Assembly: GCF_025562755.1 (NCBI RefSeq)
Contig: NZ_CP103300.1
Coordinates: 5,203,501-5,267,500, forward strand
Source: Endozoicomonas euniceicola
GTDB lineage: Bacteria > Pseudomonadota > Gammaproteobacteria > Pseudomonadales > Endozoicomonadaceae
DNA length: 64,000 bases
Direction: 5' to 3'
The position numbers were made by a program, and so were the translations under genes. Shown here piece after piece: positions 7,911 through 16,890 of this stretch (position 1 is the stretch's first letter; each line of letters opens with the position of its first letter). The notes below the pieces were generated by a model. That model had not been told where the DNA came from. It searched no databases and saw only the letters and a list, made by a program, of their open reading frames with translations.

Positions 7911-8726
7911 TTATCCGGTAAGTAAAATGTTTTCGACGATTGTCACGTCATCTTCGGTCAGAGAGACCTTGTTACAGGCAAGGTCTTCGAGCATGTGTTC
8001 GGGGCTTGAAGTACCGGTTAAAGGCAGTATTTTCATCCTCTGCGCAGACTGGAAAATAACCTGTGCGGCTGTCAGCCCTGTTTTTGCGACAATCGCCTGA
8101 AAGGCCGGCTGCTGACCAACGGCCGGATTAGCGGTCAGAAGCGAGAACCCCTGATAGCCAATTCCATGACGTTGACAGACCTCCCTGACATCACGATCCC
8201 AGCCTGTGACAGCATAACAGCGGTTCTGAACCCAGGCGGGTTTTATGGCTGCGTGATGATTCAGGTCTTCGAGCTGGCTGGCGGAAAAGTTACTGACACC
8301 AATCGCCTTAACCCTGCCTGAATGGTAGATCGTCTCCATGGCTGCCCAGGCTTCCAGATCATCGTTGGAGAGTCCTTCCCTGAGCATTGGACCATGCAGA
8401 AGCAAAGAGTCCAGGTAATCGGTACCCAGGTGTTCCAGTGAACGGGTAAAGGACTGTTCAACCTGCTCCCTGACACGGGCATCAGGGTTATAGGGCAACC
8501 GGTCATCCTGACCGGGACGGAATGTGAATTTGCTTTGCAGGAACAGATCCTGACGGTCAATACTGCTTGCTGTCAGGGCATCGCCAACCGCTGCCTCGAA
8601 ATAGTGCTTGCGCTGGTTGGCAGTATCTATCGCCCTGAAGCCAGACTCCAGCGCTTTCACTACCAGGTCTTTAGTGGCCTGCTCTTTCCAGGCTGTGCCA
8701 TAGAGCCATTGGGGTATCGCTTTCAT
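7911..8726 (-). CDS. Aldo/keto reductase
   Basis: A 271-residue NAD(P)H-dependent oxidoreductase of the aldo/keto reductase superfamily (TIM barrel, cytoplasmic). The tetrad is visible in order: Asp in FRAIDTA, Tyr in RKHYFEAAVGDAL, Lys in LQSKFTF and His in SLLLHGP. The later segments VKAIGVSNFS and the nucleotide-binding end LTGTSSPEHM are also typical. The Tyr motif is diverged from the usual YGNE, so the substrate is unclear. A good AGGA ribosome site precedes the ATG. It is a separate transcription unit between the effector-like gene and a secreted unknown. Confidence 0.92.
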   Translation of the reverse strand: MKAIPQWLYGTAWKEQATKDLVVKALESGFRAIDTANQRKHYFEAAVGDALTASSIDRQDLFLQSKFTFRPGQDDRLPYNPDARVREQVEQSFTRSLEHLGTDYLDSLLLHGPMLREGLSNDDLEAWAAMETIYHSGRVKAIGVSNFSASQLEDLNHHAAIKPAWVQNRCYAVTGWDRDVREVCQRHGIGYQGFSLLTANPAVGQQPAFQAIVAKTGLTAAQVIFQSAQRMKILPLTGTSSPEHMLEDLACNKVSLTEDDVTIVENILLTG

Positions 8727-8784
8727 TGTGGTTTCCTGAAGCTGTTCATTACCAAGTCAAGCACATCATTGAGGCAGTAGTAAG

Positions 8785-10248
8785 TTATTCGAAAGCCTCA
8801 TTAAGCATGCAATCGCAGCAGTGGTTAACTTCAATGTTACAGTGGTCCGGGTGTTCATTTGATGAAGGTGTAGCTGGTTCATAAACCTGGTTCCGGGCAG
8901 AGCGCCTTCCCCGCTGAGGGCGTCGGCGTGTTTCTCCCAAAATAGCGTCCTCTGTATTAACATAGCCCTGATTTTCAGAAGGTGGGCTGCCCAATGAACC
9001 TTCCGAGAATCCTGATGAAGCACTGCTGGCTATATTCACGGTTCGGCTTGACCAGCCTTCAAGATGGCCTGGACTGTTATGATGAGCAGGTGACAATCCT
9101 CTGTTGTTGATCTGAATTGTCTGGGATGAAGTCCATGGGCTCAGTGGAGATATGGTGGGGCTGCCAGCATAAGAACCGCCACTGTCATATGAGTTTAAAC
9201 GCTGCCTATCACGTGTCGTTTCATCTAATAATGCCGGATCAATATGTATAGAGTCGTAATGACGATCACCTTCATTGATTGGTGGCAAAAATTCACTTCT
9301 TTGAGTGGGGGAGCCAATCTGGAGCTGTCTGCCAGCCCCTAATGAGCCTCTGTTGCTACGGGGGACTGAGGGTGATGATCGGCGCAGTGGTGTGTTGTTA
9401 ACTTCCACAAAGTAGCTTGCGATCAGTGAGTTGTTTAAGCGATTCCTTCGTTCAAAAACAAAGCCGAGGATATCTCTCTGTGAAACTTGCTGTTGCGCGG
9501 GTTGCTCTGAAGATATTCTCCGTAAGCCACTCAGCGCAAAAATGGTATAGTCTCTATCTACAGCGAGAATGCCACTATGAAATTCGCCTTGTTCAGCCAG
9601 GCTGGAATGGTGGTCTAAAAGCGCTCTAAAATAAAGACCATCGGTGAAATGGTGAAAACTGAACTCTTCCTGAATGGTTGCCATCACGTCAAGCAGTGGA
9701 TCAGCCGAAGTCTGGTTGGCTGGTGGATAGTAAAGGGCATCACCATAAAAAAGATAAACATTTTCAGGGGTTTGTTGAAGCTGGATATTGGTAAGGCGGT
9801 CATTGGAATCAAAAATAGAGGCTCTACCCCCAGGGCCGCTGAAGTGAGTTCCGGTCGCTGAGTTTCTCAGAGGGTATAGATTGAAATCATAGTGTTGATC
9901 CAGTTCTGCTCTGATACGTTGACTTATCTGAAGGAGATTGCCCTGATTTGTATCTAGCTCTTGGATCAGCTTGTAGGTCGCATATTCTTTTTTGTCTGCT
10001 GGCTCATCTGGTTGGTCGACAACGAGCTGGCGCAAAAATGTTGGGTTAAATTGTCGAACTCTTCTTTCTGTTTTCTGGCTCAGCTGGCCGGCTTTCTCAT
10101 TTAGTCTATAGATAGTCAGAGTAAGCGGATAACCCGCTTGTAAAGGTGCTGCCATCAGATATAGGAGGAAGGGCGCAAAAATAAGTTTGATCGCTACCCT
10201 GAACGCCACAAGGCCGTTCATAAAGCCAGACGAGGATCGAATTACCAT
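8785..10248 (-). CDS. Secreted protein of unknown function
   Basis: A 487-residue protein with an N-terminal hydrophobic segment (about residues 15-37) ending in APLQAG, consistent with a Sec signal peptide. ATGs at residues 1 and 10 are both possible starts. The folded part (about 40-290) is rich in Gln, Asp and aromatic residues. From about residue 290 to the end it is low-complexity, Ser/Pro/Gly/Arg-rich and probably disordered, with a short basic cluster GETRRRPQRGRRSARN and a Cys/His-containing tail (HPDHCNIEVNHCCDC). No family recognised. Several genes of the same style (signal peptide, unknown body, low-complexity end) occur in this window. Confidence 0.75.
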   Translation of the reverse strand: MVIRSSSGFMNGLVAFRVAIKLIFAPFLLYLMAAPLQAGYPLTLTIYRLNEKAGQLSQKTERRVRQFNPTFLRQLVVDQPDEPADKKEYATYKLIQELDTNQGNLLQISQRIRAELDQHYDFNLYPLRNSATGTHFSGPGGRASIFDSNDRLTNIQLQQTPENVYLFYGDALYYPPANQTSADPLLDVMATIQEEFSFHHFTDGLYFRALLDHHSSLAEQGEFHSGILAVDRDYTIFALSGLRRISSEQPAQQQVSQRDILGFVFERRNRLNNSLIASYFVEVNNTPLRRSSPSVPRSNRGSLGAGRQLQIGSPTQRSEFLPPINEGDRHYDSIHIDPALLDETTRDRQRLNSYDSGGSYAGSPTISPLSPWTSSQTIQINNRGLSPAHHNSPGHLEGWSSRTVNIASSASSGFSEGSLGSPPSENQGYVNTEDAILGETRRRPQRGRRSARNQVYEPATPSSNEHPDHCNIEVNHCCDCMLNEAFE

Positions 10249-10411
10249 AAGTATGATGCCTGCATTATTTTATGTTGTTTTATTGATCTGGCGGTCAGTT
10301 TAGCCTATGAACGCAACCTGCGTTTTTTGCAAGCTTTATTGTTATTGTTGGGATTAAAAGGTAGAAAGGCTTTGAATGAAAGGCACGCTACACCCTCTTC
10401 ACAGGAATGTT

Positions 10412-11860
10412 TTAAATTGCGGAGAGGCTCTGAAATTCATCCACAACAAAATGATCGGTCATACCGCTAACATAATCGATTAACAGGCGAGTACGGTAAT
10501 ACCACTCCAGGTCCTGATAATCGATTGCACTTAAGTTTTGGGTTGCAAGTGTTTCCACTGCCCGGCAATAAGCGGCTTTATGTTTTCTCGACAGGCGATG
10601 GTAAAGACGCTGCTCGATAAAATGCTGGTGGTCATCCTGTGCGACAATGCGCTGGAACTGATCAGGCTGAAGCGTTAACAGGGGCTTGAATTTGTCCAGC
10701 AAGCCAATCAGTGCTGCGTAGCCCCGTAGCTCGGGCGTTTCCTTTTCCATGCTGGTGAATACATGCCGTACCGCTACTGTCTTGAGTGTTTGCAGGGCAA
10801 GATGCTGGTTCGATCCCCCTTCAATTAAGGGCTCATCCAGACTTCCTGCAAAGACTTCGTCGTGTTTGTTGATATAGCGGTTAGCGGCATAGTCAACCAG
10901 GTCTCTGACCAGCCGGGTTCGCAGGCGTACAATGAACTCATGTTCGTTAGTACCGGCACGATGGGCTGCGGATTGCATGATATCCGGCAAATAAGCGTTA
11001 CCTGTCGTAAATTCGCTCCATACCTGATTCAGCCAGAACTGCAACTCTTTTAACGACAATATGCCTTTATCCAGGGCATCTTCCAGATCGGCTATGCAGT
11101 AGGCAATATCGTCTGCTGCCTCCATGATATAGACCAGGGGAAAACGACAGCCTTCGTTAATATGCAGATGCTGTTGCATCTGACGAACCAGAGTAGCTTC
11201 CGAGTAATAGAAACCGGGTTTCTTCTTACGATAAAAACAGGGTTCCCCCCTGGTTGGAGCCGGTTCGTAAGGAGGGCGGGTATACTTGATCAGCGCCGCC
11301 ATCTGGGAGTAAGTCAGATTAAGGTTCTGCAAATGATGGATAATGCGCAAACCCTGAGCATTGCCTTCAAACACACAAAGGTCGGGCAGCAGGGTGGTCT
11401 GGAACAGGGTATCTTTGCCGGATGTTCGCTGCATGGACTGATCGTGGCACTGCTCCGCATGATCTTCCATCCAGCGGCTGATGGCCGCCTCGCCAAAGTG
11501 ACCAAAGGGAGGGTTGCCCACATCGTGCAGCAGGCAGGCCATTTCTACCAGGTTAGTGAAAGCCAGCTCCTGACCTTCAAGACCGAGTGTTTTTAATACT
11601 CCACTTTGTTTCCAGCGGTCTAGAATGGTCAGAGCCAGAAAGCGCCCGGTCTGCTGAACCTCAAGGGAATGCGTCAGGCGACTACGCACCGCTGCATTGG
11701 ATTCCAGCGGATAAACCTGGGTTTTCTGCTGTAATCGACGAATGGCGGCAGACTGAATAATCCGGCCCCGGTTGCTTTCGGTTTCGGTCACCAGATCGCG
11801 CTGCACATCGGCAGAGCTTAACCGTGGGCGTTGACAGGTGAGTTTACGAAGGTAGTTCAT
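10412..11860 (-). CDS. dgt: dGTP triphosphohydrolase-like HD protein
   Basis: Dgt hydrolyses dNTPs, classically dGTP, to the nucleoside and tripolyphosphate, controlling dNTP pools. This 482-residue protein matches the long dgt family. Residues about 20-45 contain the conserved RGRIIQSAAIRRLQQKTQV segment. The HD metal site is visible as SRLTHSLEV (first His), LLHDVGNPPFGHFGE (HD pair) and a later EAADDIAYCIADLEDA (Asp). The intact gene is the parent of four truncated fragments lying in the downstream array. The start at 11860 is supported by the conserved N-terminus; I see no strong ribosome site. Confidence 0.93.
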   Translation of the reverse strand: MNYLRKLTCQRPRLSSADVQRDLVTETESNRGRIIQSAAIRRLQQKTQVYPLESNAAVRSRLTHSLEVQQTGRFLALTILDRWKQSGVLKTLGLEGQELAFTNLVEMACLLHDVGNPPFGHFGEAAISRWMEDHAEQCHDQSMQRTSGKDTLFQTTLLPDLCVFEGNAQGLRIIHHLQNLNLTYSQMAALIKYTRPPYEPAPTRGEPCFYRKKKPGFYYSEATLVRQMQQHLHINEGCRFPLVYIMEAADDIAYCIADLEDALDKGILSLKELQFWLNQVWSEFTTGNAYLPDIMQSAAHRAGTNEHEFIVRLRTRLVRDLVDYAANRYINKHDEVFAGSLDEPLIEGGSNQHLALQTLKTVAVRHVFTSMEKETPELRGYAALIGLLDKFKPLLTLQPDQFQRIVAQDDHQHFIEQRLYHRLSRKHKAAYCRAVETLATQNLSAIDYQDLEWYYRTRLLIDYVSGMTDHFVVDEFQSLSAI

Positions 11861-11960
11861 GCTGGTTAATTCGGCAGGCTGGCTGATCTGTTAACAGGGT
11901 TTGTCAACACAGAGTAGCTCAGTATGAAAGACCACAGACGTTGAAGCTGAAAAAGAAACT

Positions 11961-12112
11961 TAGGGGCGCAGCATTCAATAACTTACCTGGCTGTTGGCTT
12001 TTGGCTATTAGCTGCTCGTACAGCCAACCGCCAACAGCCAACCGCCAACAGCCAACAGCCAACAGCCAACAGCCAACAGCCAACAGCGGTATATTATGTT
12101 CTGCTGCTTCCC
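11961..12112. repeat. MITE-like insert in array unit 1
   Basis: In units 1 and 2 of the array, sequence lies between GAAACTT and TTAATAATTGATG that is missing in units 3-5, where these flanks are joined directly. The insert contains GCTGTTGGC near one side and its complement GCCAACAGC on the other, so it can form a hairpin. It also carries a heptamer run. A CTTA-like direct repeat flanks it. It could be a small non-autonomous element, or a segment deleted from later units. Confidence 0.6.
12022..12084. repeat. Heptamer tandem repeat (9 copies)
   Basis: Nine consecutive heptamers of AGCCAAC or CGCCAAC. The equivalent site in unit 2 (13377-13390) has only two copies. The run lies about 50 bp upstream of the first array gene, so copy number could alter promoter spacing, but no promoter elements are assigned here. 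Confidence 0.9.
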
Positions 12113-12138
12113 TTAATAATTGATGCATTGAGGTGACA

Positions 12139-12858
12139 GTGTTGAAAATGAAGCTTTCTTTCCTCTTGTTGTTTTTGGTAATGCATTCTCAAAATGCGCT
12201 GTCAATTGATTTTGACATTGATCTTGATGTTGATCCTATACCTTGGCGTACATGCCATTGTTGTAATCATATTCTCACGTACAATTCTGATACTGACAGT
12301 TTTGATTACGACGATGATTATTTCTGCCGTGCGTTTGATGATGATGATGTTAAACAACTTAGTGAGGTAGTTAGACCCATTGTTAGAGATATGTTAGGTG
12401 CCCCGGTTACCTTCTCGGAAGAATCGTTACCCCGAAACACTGAATTGAATCATCGTATGGTGAACATAGCTAATGGTGGATCTTTACAGTACAGTTTCCA
12501 GATTAATCAAACATTTGATAGTGTCATAGAGGACAGACGTTATCCAGATGTCCCTGTACAAATCTATGTGGCAACATTCTCGATACAAGGTTCATCATTT
12601 GTATATGCAATAGTAGGTCAGGAGGTGCTACCAGAACCTCAGGACGAAGACGCTGTAGCGCAAGCCCCGGATGAAGGCGTTGTAGAGGAAGAGCCGGACG
12701 AAGGGGCTGTAGGCGAAATTCCGGACGAAAACCCTGTAGAGCCAACGACCAGTAATTTTGGAAATACGCCGGACACTTTGCCTGAGCTTAATCCCAGCTG
12801 GTGGGAGAGGCTGGCTAATCCCTTTATGAACCTACTCTTCCAGCAGAACAGCAGATAA
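12139..12858 (+). CDS. Array paralogue 1: secreted acidic Cys-motif protein
   Basis: First of five tandem paralogues of unknown function (about 239 aa). A signal peptide ends near NALS. Then come an Asp-rich stretch, a Cys cluster (CHCC...C), a middle domain of about 110 residues, an acidic PDEG/PDEN repeat segment, and a conserved end NPSWWERLANPF. GAGG at 12130-12133 supports the GTG at 12139 or the TTG at 12142. The downstream ATG at 12148 is ATA in copies 4 and 5, so it is unlikely to be the family start. Export across the inner membrane is predicted; the final location is unknown. The Cys cluster could bind metal or form disulfides. Confidence 0.75.
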   Translation: MLKMKLSFLLLFLVMHSQNALSIDFDIDLDVDPIPWRTCHCCNHILTYNSDTDSFDYDDDYFCRAFDDDDVKQLSEVVRPIVRDMLGAPVTFSEESLPRNTELNHRMVNIANGGSLQYSFQINQTFDSVIEDRRYPDVPVQIYVATFSIQGSSFVYAIVGQEVLPEPQDEDAVAQAPDEGVVEEEPDEGAVGEIPDENPVEPTTSNFGNTPDTLPELNPSWWERLANPFMNLLFQQNSR

Positions 12859-12930
12859 AACTGGTTAATCTGGCAGTTTATGAATGGGTTAACACAGGGC
12901 TGAGCAATATGAGTACCATAGTCGGTACTC

Positions 12931-13214
12931 AGCGATACAGTAGGCAGTATCGTCTGCTGCCTCCCTACATCGTGCAGCAGGCAGGTCATTTCTACCAAAT
13001 TCGTAAAAGCCAGCTCCTGACCTTCAAGGCCAGGTGTTTTTAATACTCCACTTTGTTTCCAGCGGTCTAGAATGGTCAGAGCCAGAAAGCGCCCGGTCTG
13101 TTGAACCTCAAGGGAATGAGTCAGGCGACTACGCACCGCTGCATTGGATATCACGCTGCACATCGGCAGAGCTTAACCGTGGGCGCTGACAGGTGAGTTT
13201 ACGAAGGTAGTTCA
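12931..13214 (-). pseudogene. dgt remnant 1
   Basis: The reverse strand matches pieces of the 5' half of the intact dgt gene: about 11085-11123, then 11518-11706, then about 11796 to the start codon region. Two internal deletions are therefore shared with remnants 2 and 3. It keeps the HD motif region (LLHDVG) but cannot encode a functional enzyme. An open frame continues from it into the antisense of the upstream paralogue, which is fortuitous. Confidence 0.85.
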
Positions 13215-13316
13215 TGCTGGTTAATTCGGCAGGGTGGCTGATCTGTTAACAGGGTCTGTCAACACAGAGTAGCTCAGTATGAAAGACCACAGACGTTGAA
13301 GCTGAAAAAGAAACTT

Positions 13317-13418
13317 AGGGGCGCAGCATTCAATAACTTACCTGGCTGTTGGCTTTTGGCTATTAGCTGCTCGTACAGCCAACCGCCAACAGCGGTATAT
13401 TATGTTCTGCTGCTTCCC
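13317..13418. repeat. MITE-like insert in array unit 2
   Basis: Same insert as in unit 1 but shorter, with two heptamers (13377-13390) instead of nine. Otherwise the two inserts are nearly identical. Confidence 0.6.
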
Positions 13419-13444
13419 TTAATAATTGATGCATTGAGGTGACA

Positions 13445-14161
13445 GTGTTGAAAATGAAGCTTTCTTTCCTCTTGTTGTTTTTGGTAATGCATTCTCAAAA
13501 TGCGCTGTCAATTGATTTTGACATTGATCTTGATGTTGATCCTAGACCTTGGTATACGTGCCATCATTGTCATCATATTCTCACGTACAATTCTGATACT
13601 GACAGTTTTGATTACGACGATGATTGTCGCTGCTGTTCGTTTGATGATGTTGTTAAACAACTTAGTGAGGTAGTTAGACCCATTGTTAGAGATATGTTAG
13701 GTGCCCCGGTTACCTTCTCGGAAGAATCGTTACCCCGAAACACCGAATTGAATCATCGTATGGTGAACATAGCTAATGGTGGATCTTTACAGTACAGTTT
13801 CCAGATTAATCAAACATTTGATAGTGTCATAGAGGACAGACGTTATCCAGATGTCCCTGTACAAAACTATGTGGCAACATTCTCGATACAAGGTTCATCA
13901 TTTGTATATGCAATAGTAGGTCAGGAGGTGCTACCAGAACCTCAGGACGAAGACGCTGTAGCGCAAGCCCCGGACGAAGGCGTTGTAGAGGAAGAGCCGG
14001 ACGAAGGGGCTGTAGGCGAAATTCCGGACGAAAACCCTGTAGAGCCAACGACCAGTAATTTTGGAAATACGCCGGACACTTTGCCTGAGCTTAATCCCAG
14101 CTGGTGGGAGAGGCTGGCTAATCCCTTTATGAACCTACTCTTCCAGCAGAACAGCAGATAA
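13445..14161 (+). CDS. Array paralogue 2: secreted acidic Cys-motif protein
   Basis: Second tandem copy, about 238 aa, nearly identical to copy 1 from residue 70 onwards (I see one Ile-to-Asn change in the middle domain). The differences concentrate in the segment after the signal peptide: the Cys cluster here reads CHHC and then CRCC, against CHCC and a lone Cys in copy 1. The flanking DNA, including the ribosome site GAGGTGA and the start context, is the same. Function unknown. Confidence 0.75.
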   Translation: MLKMKLSFLLLFLVMHSQNALSIDFDIDLDVDPRPWYTCHHCHHILTYNSDTDSFDYDDDCRCCSFDDVVKQLSEVVRPIVRDMLGAPVTFSEESLPRNTELNHRMVNIANGGSLQYSFQINQTFDSVIEDRRYPDVPVQNYVATFSIQGSSFVYAIVGQEVLPEPQDEDAVAQAPDEGVVEEEPDEGAVGEIPDENPVEPTTSNFGNTPDTLPELNPSWWERLANPFMNLLFQQNSR

Positions 14162-14233
14162 AACTGGTTAATCTGGCAGTTTATGAATGGGTTAACACAG
14201 GGCTGAGCAATATGAGTACCATAGTCGGTACTC

Positions 14234-14517
14234 AGCGATACAGTAGGCAGTATCGTCTGCTGCCTCCCTACATCGTGCAGCAGGCAGGTCATTTCTACCA
14301 AATTCGTAAAAGCCAGCTCCTGACCTTCAAGGCCAGGTGTTTTTAATACTCCACTTTGTTTCCAGCGGTCTAGAATGGTCAGAGCCAGAAAGCGCCCGGT
14401 CTGTTGAACCTCAAGGGAATGAGTCAGGCGACTACGCACCGCTGCATTGGATATAACGCTGCACATCGGCAGAGCTTAACCGTGGGCGCTGACAGGTGAG
14501 TTTACGAAGGTAGTTCA
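14234..14517 (-). pseudogene. dgt remnant 2
   Basis: Same composition and the same two internal deletions as remnant 1, ending at the old dgt start codon. The shared breakpoints show that the deletions happened once, before the units were multiplied. Confidence 0.85.
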
Positions 14518-14638
14518 TGCTGGTCGGCAGGGTGGCTGATCTGTTAACAGGGGCTGTCAACACAGAGTAGCTCAGTATGAAAGACCACAGACGTTGAAGC
14601 TGAAAAAGAAACTTGATGATTGATGTATTGAGGTGACA

Positions 14639-15331
14639 GTGTTGAAAATGAAGCTTTCTTTCTTAGTGCTGTTTTTGGTAATGCATTCTCAAAATGCGCT
14701 GTCAATTGATTTTGAGATAGATCTTGATGTTGATCCTAGACCTGAGCGTACATGCCAGTGTTGTCATCATGTTCTCATGTACAATTCTGATACTGACAGT
14801 TTTGATTACAACGATGGTTGTTTCTGCTGTTCGTTTGAGGATGTTGTTAAACAACTTAGTGAGGTAGTTATTAGGCCCATTGTTAGAGATATGTTAGGTG
14901 CCCCGGTTACCTTCTCGGAAGAATCGTTACCCCGAAACACTGAATTGAATCATCGTATGGTGAACATAGCTAATGGTGGAACTTTACAGTACAGTTTCCA
15001 GATTAATCAAACATTTGATAGTGTCATAGAGGACAGACGTTATCCAGATGTCCCTGTACAAATCTATGTGGCAACATTCTCGATACAAGGTTCATCATTT
15101 GTATATGCAATAGTAGGTCAGGAGGTGCTACCAGAACCTCAGGACGAAGACGCTGTAGCGCAAGCCCCGGACGAAGGCCTTGTAGAGGAAGAGCCGGACG
15201 AAAACCCTATAGAGCCAACGACCAGTAATTTTGGAAATACGCCGGACACTTTGCCTGAGCTTAATCCCAGCTGTTGGGAGAGGCTGGCTAATCCCTTTAT
15301 GAACCTACTCTTCCAGCAGAACAGCAGATAA
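14639..15331 (+). CDS. Array paralogue 3: secreted acidic Cys-motif protein
   Basis: Third copy, about 230 aa. Compared with copies 1 and 2 it lacks part of the acidic repeat segment (one PDEG unit and neighbours removed in frame) and ends NPSCWERL instead of NPSWWERL. The Cys cluster is CQCC followed by CFCC, the most Cys-rich version. One Ile is inserted in the following helix (EVVIRPIV). The upstream insert seen in units 1 and 2 is missing. Function unknown. Confidence 0.75.
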   Translation: MLKMKLSFLVLFLVMHSQNALSIDFEIDLDVDPRPERTCQCCHHVLMYNSDTDSFDYNDGCFCCSFEDVVKQLSEVVIRPIVRDMLGAPVTFSEESLPRNTELNHRMVNIANGGTLQYSFQINQTFDSVIEDRRYPDVPVQIYVATFSIQGSSFVYAIVGQEVLPEPQDEDAVAQAPDEGLVEEEPDENPIEPTTSNFGNTPDTLPELNPSCWERLANPFMNLLFQQNSR

Positions 15332-15403
15332 AACTGGTTAATCTGGCAGTTTATGAATGGGTTAACACAGGGCTGAGCAATATGAGTACCATAGTCGGTA
15401 CTC

Positions 15404-15687
15404 AGCGATACAGTAGGTACTATCGTCTGCTGCCTCCCTACATCGTGCAGCAGGCAGGTCATTTCTACCAAATTCGTAAAAGCCAGCTCCTGACCTTCAA
15501 GACCAGGTGTTTTTAATACTCCACTTTGTTTCCAGCGGTCTAGAATGGTTAGAGCCAGAAAGCGCCCGGTCTGTTGAACCTCAAGGGAATGAGTCAGGCG
15601 ACTACGCACCGCTGCATTGGATATAACGCTGCACATCGGCAGAGCTTAACCGTGGGCGCTGACAGGTGAGTTTACGAAGGTAGTTCA
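15404..15687 (-). pseudogene. dgt remnant 3
   Basis: Third fragment with the same deletions as remnants 1 and 2, with a few extra substitutions (for example GTAGGTACTATCG in place of GTAGGCAGTATCG). Confidence 0.85.
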
Positions 15688-15808
15688 TGCTGGTCGGCAG
15701 GGTGGCTGATCTGTTAACAGGGGCTGTCAACACAGAGTAGCTCAGTATGAAAGACCACAGACGTTGAAGCTGAAAAAGAAACTTAATAATTGATGCATTG
15801 AGGTGACA

Positions 15809-16525
15809 GTGTTGAAAATAAAACTTTCTTTCTTATTGTTGTTTTTGGTAATGCATTCTCAAAATGCGCTGTCAATTAAGTTTAATATTAATCTTGATCC
15901 TGATCCTGATCCTTATCCTGAGGTTGATTATATAAGAGAATGTTGTCATATGCTCACGTACAATTCTGATACTGAAAGTGTTTATGACTGGCACATTTGT
16001 TATCATTGTGGTTATTCGTTTGATTATAAAATTAAAAAACTTAAAGAGGTATTTAGTACCATTGTTAAAGATATGTTAGGTGCCCCGGTTACCTTCTCGG
16101 GAGAATCGTTACCCCGAAGCACTGAATTGAATCGTATGGTGAACATAGCTAATGGTAATTCTTTAGAATACAGGTTCACGGTTACTCAATCATTGGGGAG
16201 TGTTATAGAGGACGGAGATTTTCCAAGCTCTGTCCGTGTACAAACCTATCAGGCAACATTATCAATACCAGACTTAACGGGTGTCTATACAATAGAAGGT
16301 GAAGAAGAGTTACCAGAACCTCAGGACGAAGACGCTGTAGAGAAAGCCCCGAACGAAAGTACTGTAGAGGAAACTCCGGATGAAAACCCGGATGAAAACC
16401 CTGTAGAGCCAACGACCAGTCATTTTGGAAATACGCCGTACACTTTGCCTGGGCTTAATCCCAGCTGGTGGGAGAGGCTGACTAATCCCTTTATGAACCT
16501 ACTTTTCCAGCAGGGCAGCAAATAA
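15809..16525 (+). CDS. Array paralogue 4: secreted acidic Cys-motif protein
   Basis: Fourth and more diverged copy, about 238 aa. The signal peptide is conserved. The following segment is a repeated Asp-Pro stretch (DPDPDPYP) and the Cys pattern is CC then CYHC. The middle domain is recognisably related but substituted throughout. The acidic tail is PDENPDEN with a duplicated unit, and the end NPSWWERLTNPF is retained. The codon aligned with the ATG of copies 1-3 is ATA, so translation must start at the upstream GTG or TTG. Confidence 0.75.
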   Translation: MLKIKLSFLLLFLVMHSQNALSIKFNINLDPDPDPYPEVDYIRECCHMLTYNSDTESVYDWHICYHCGYSFDYKIKKLKEVFSTIVKDMLGAPVTFSGESLPRSTELNRMVNIANGNSLEYRFTVTQSLGSVIEDGDFPSSVRVQTYQATLSIPDLTGVYTIEGEEELPEPQDEDAVEKAPNESTVEETPDENPDENPVEPTTSHFGNTPYTLPGLNPSWWERLTNPFMNLLFQQGSK

Positions 16526-16589
16526 AACTGGTTAATCTGGCAATTTATGAATGGGTTAACACAGGGCTGAGCAATATGAGATCATAGCT

Positions 16590-16784
16590 GGCACGATGGG
16601 CTGCGGATTGCATGATATCCGGCAAATAAGCGTTGCCTGTCGTAAATTTTTCCCATACCTGATTTAGCCAGAACTGTGAAAGCCAGCTCCTGACCTTCAA
16701 GGCCTGGTATTTTTAATACTCCACTTTGTTTCCAGCGGTCTAGAATGGTCAGAGCCAGAAAGCGCGCCCGGTCTGCTGAACCTC
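16590..16784 (-). pseudogene. dgt remnant 4 (different deletions)
   Basis: This fragment combines intact-dgt positions about 10955-11041 with 11556 to about 11665 and then jumps past the start codon. It keeps a dgt segment absent from remnants 1-3 and has different breakpoints. It therefore descends from a longer dgt copy that decayed independently. Confidence 0.8.
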
Positions 16785-16890
16785 TTAATTCGGCAGGGTA
16801 GCTGATCTGCTAACACAGAGTAGCTCAGTATGAAAGACCGCAGCGTTGAAGCTGAAAAAGAAACTTAGTAATTGATACATTGAGGTGACA

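Noticed and set aside
12022..12084. Heptamer run as a CRISPR or coding repeat
   Set aside because: Units are contiguous without spacers and lie between genes.
12639..13163. 174-residue antisense open frame (and equivalents at 13942-14466 and 15139-15636)
   Set aside because: The first part is a dgt remnant and the rest is the antisense of the paralogue's acidic repeat segment; the repeats keep the frame open by chance.
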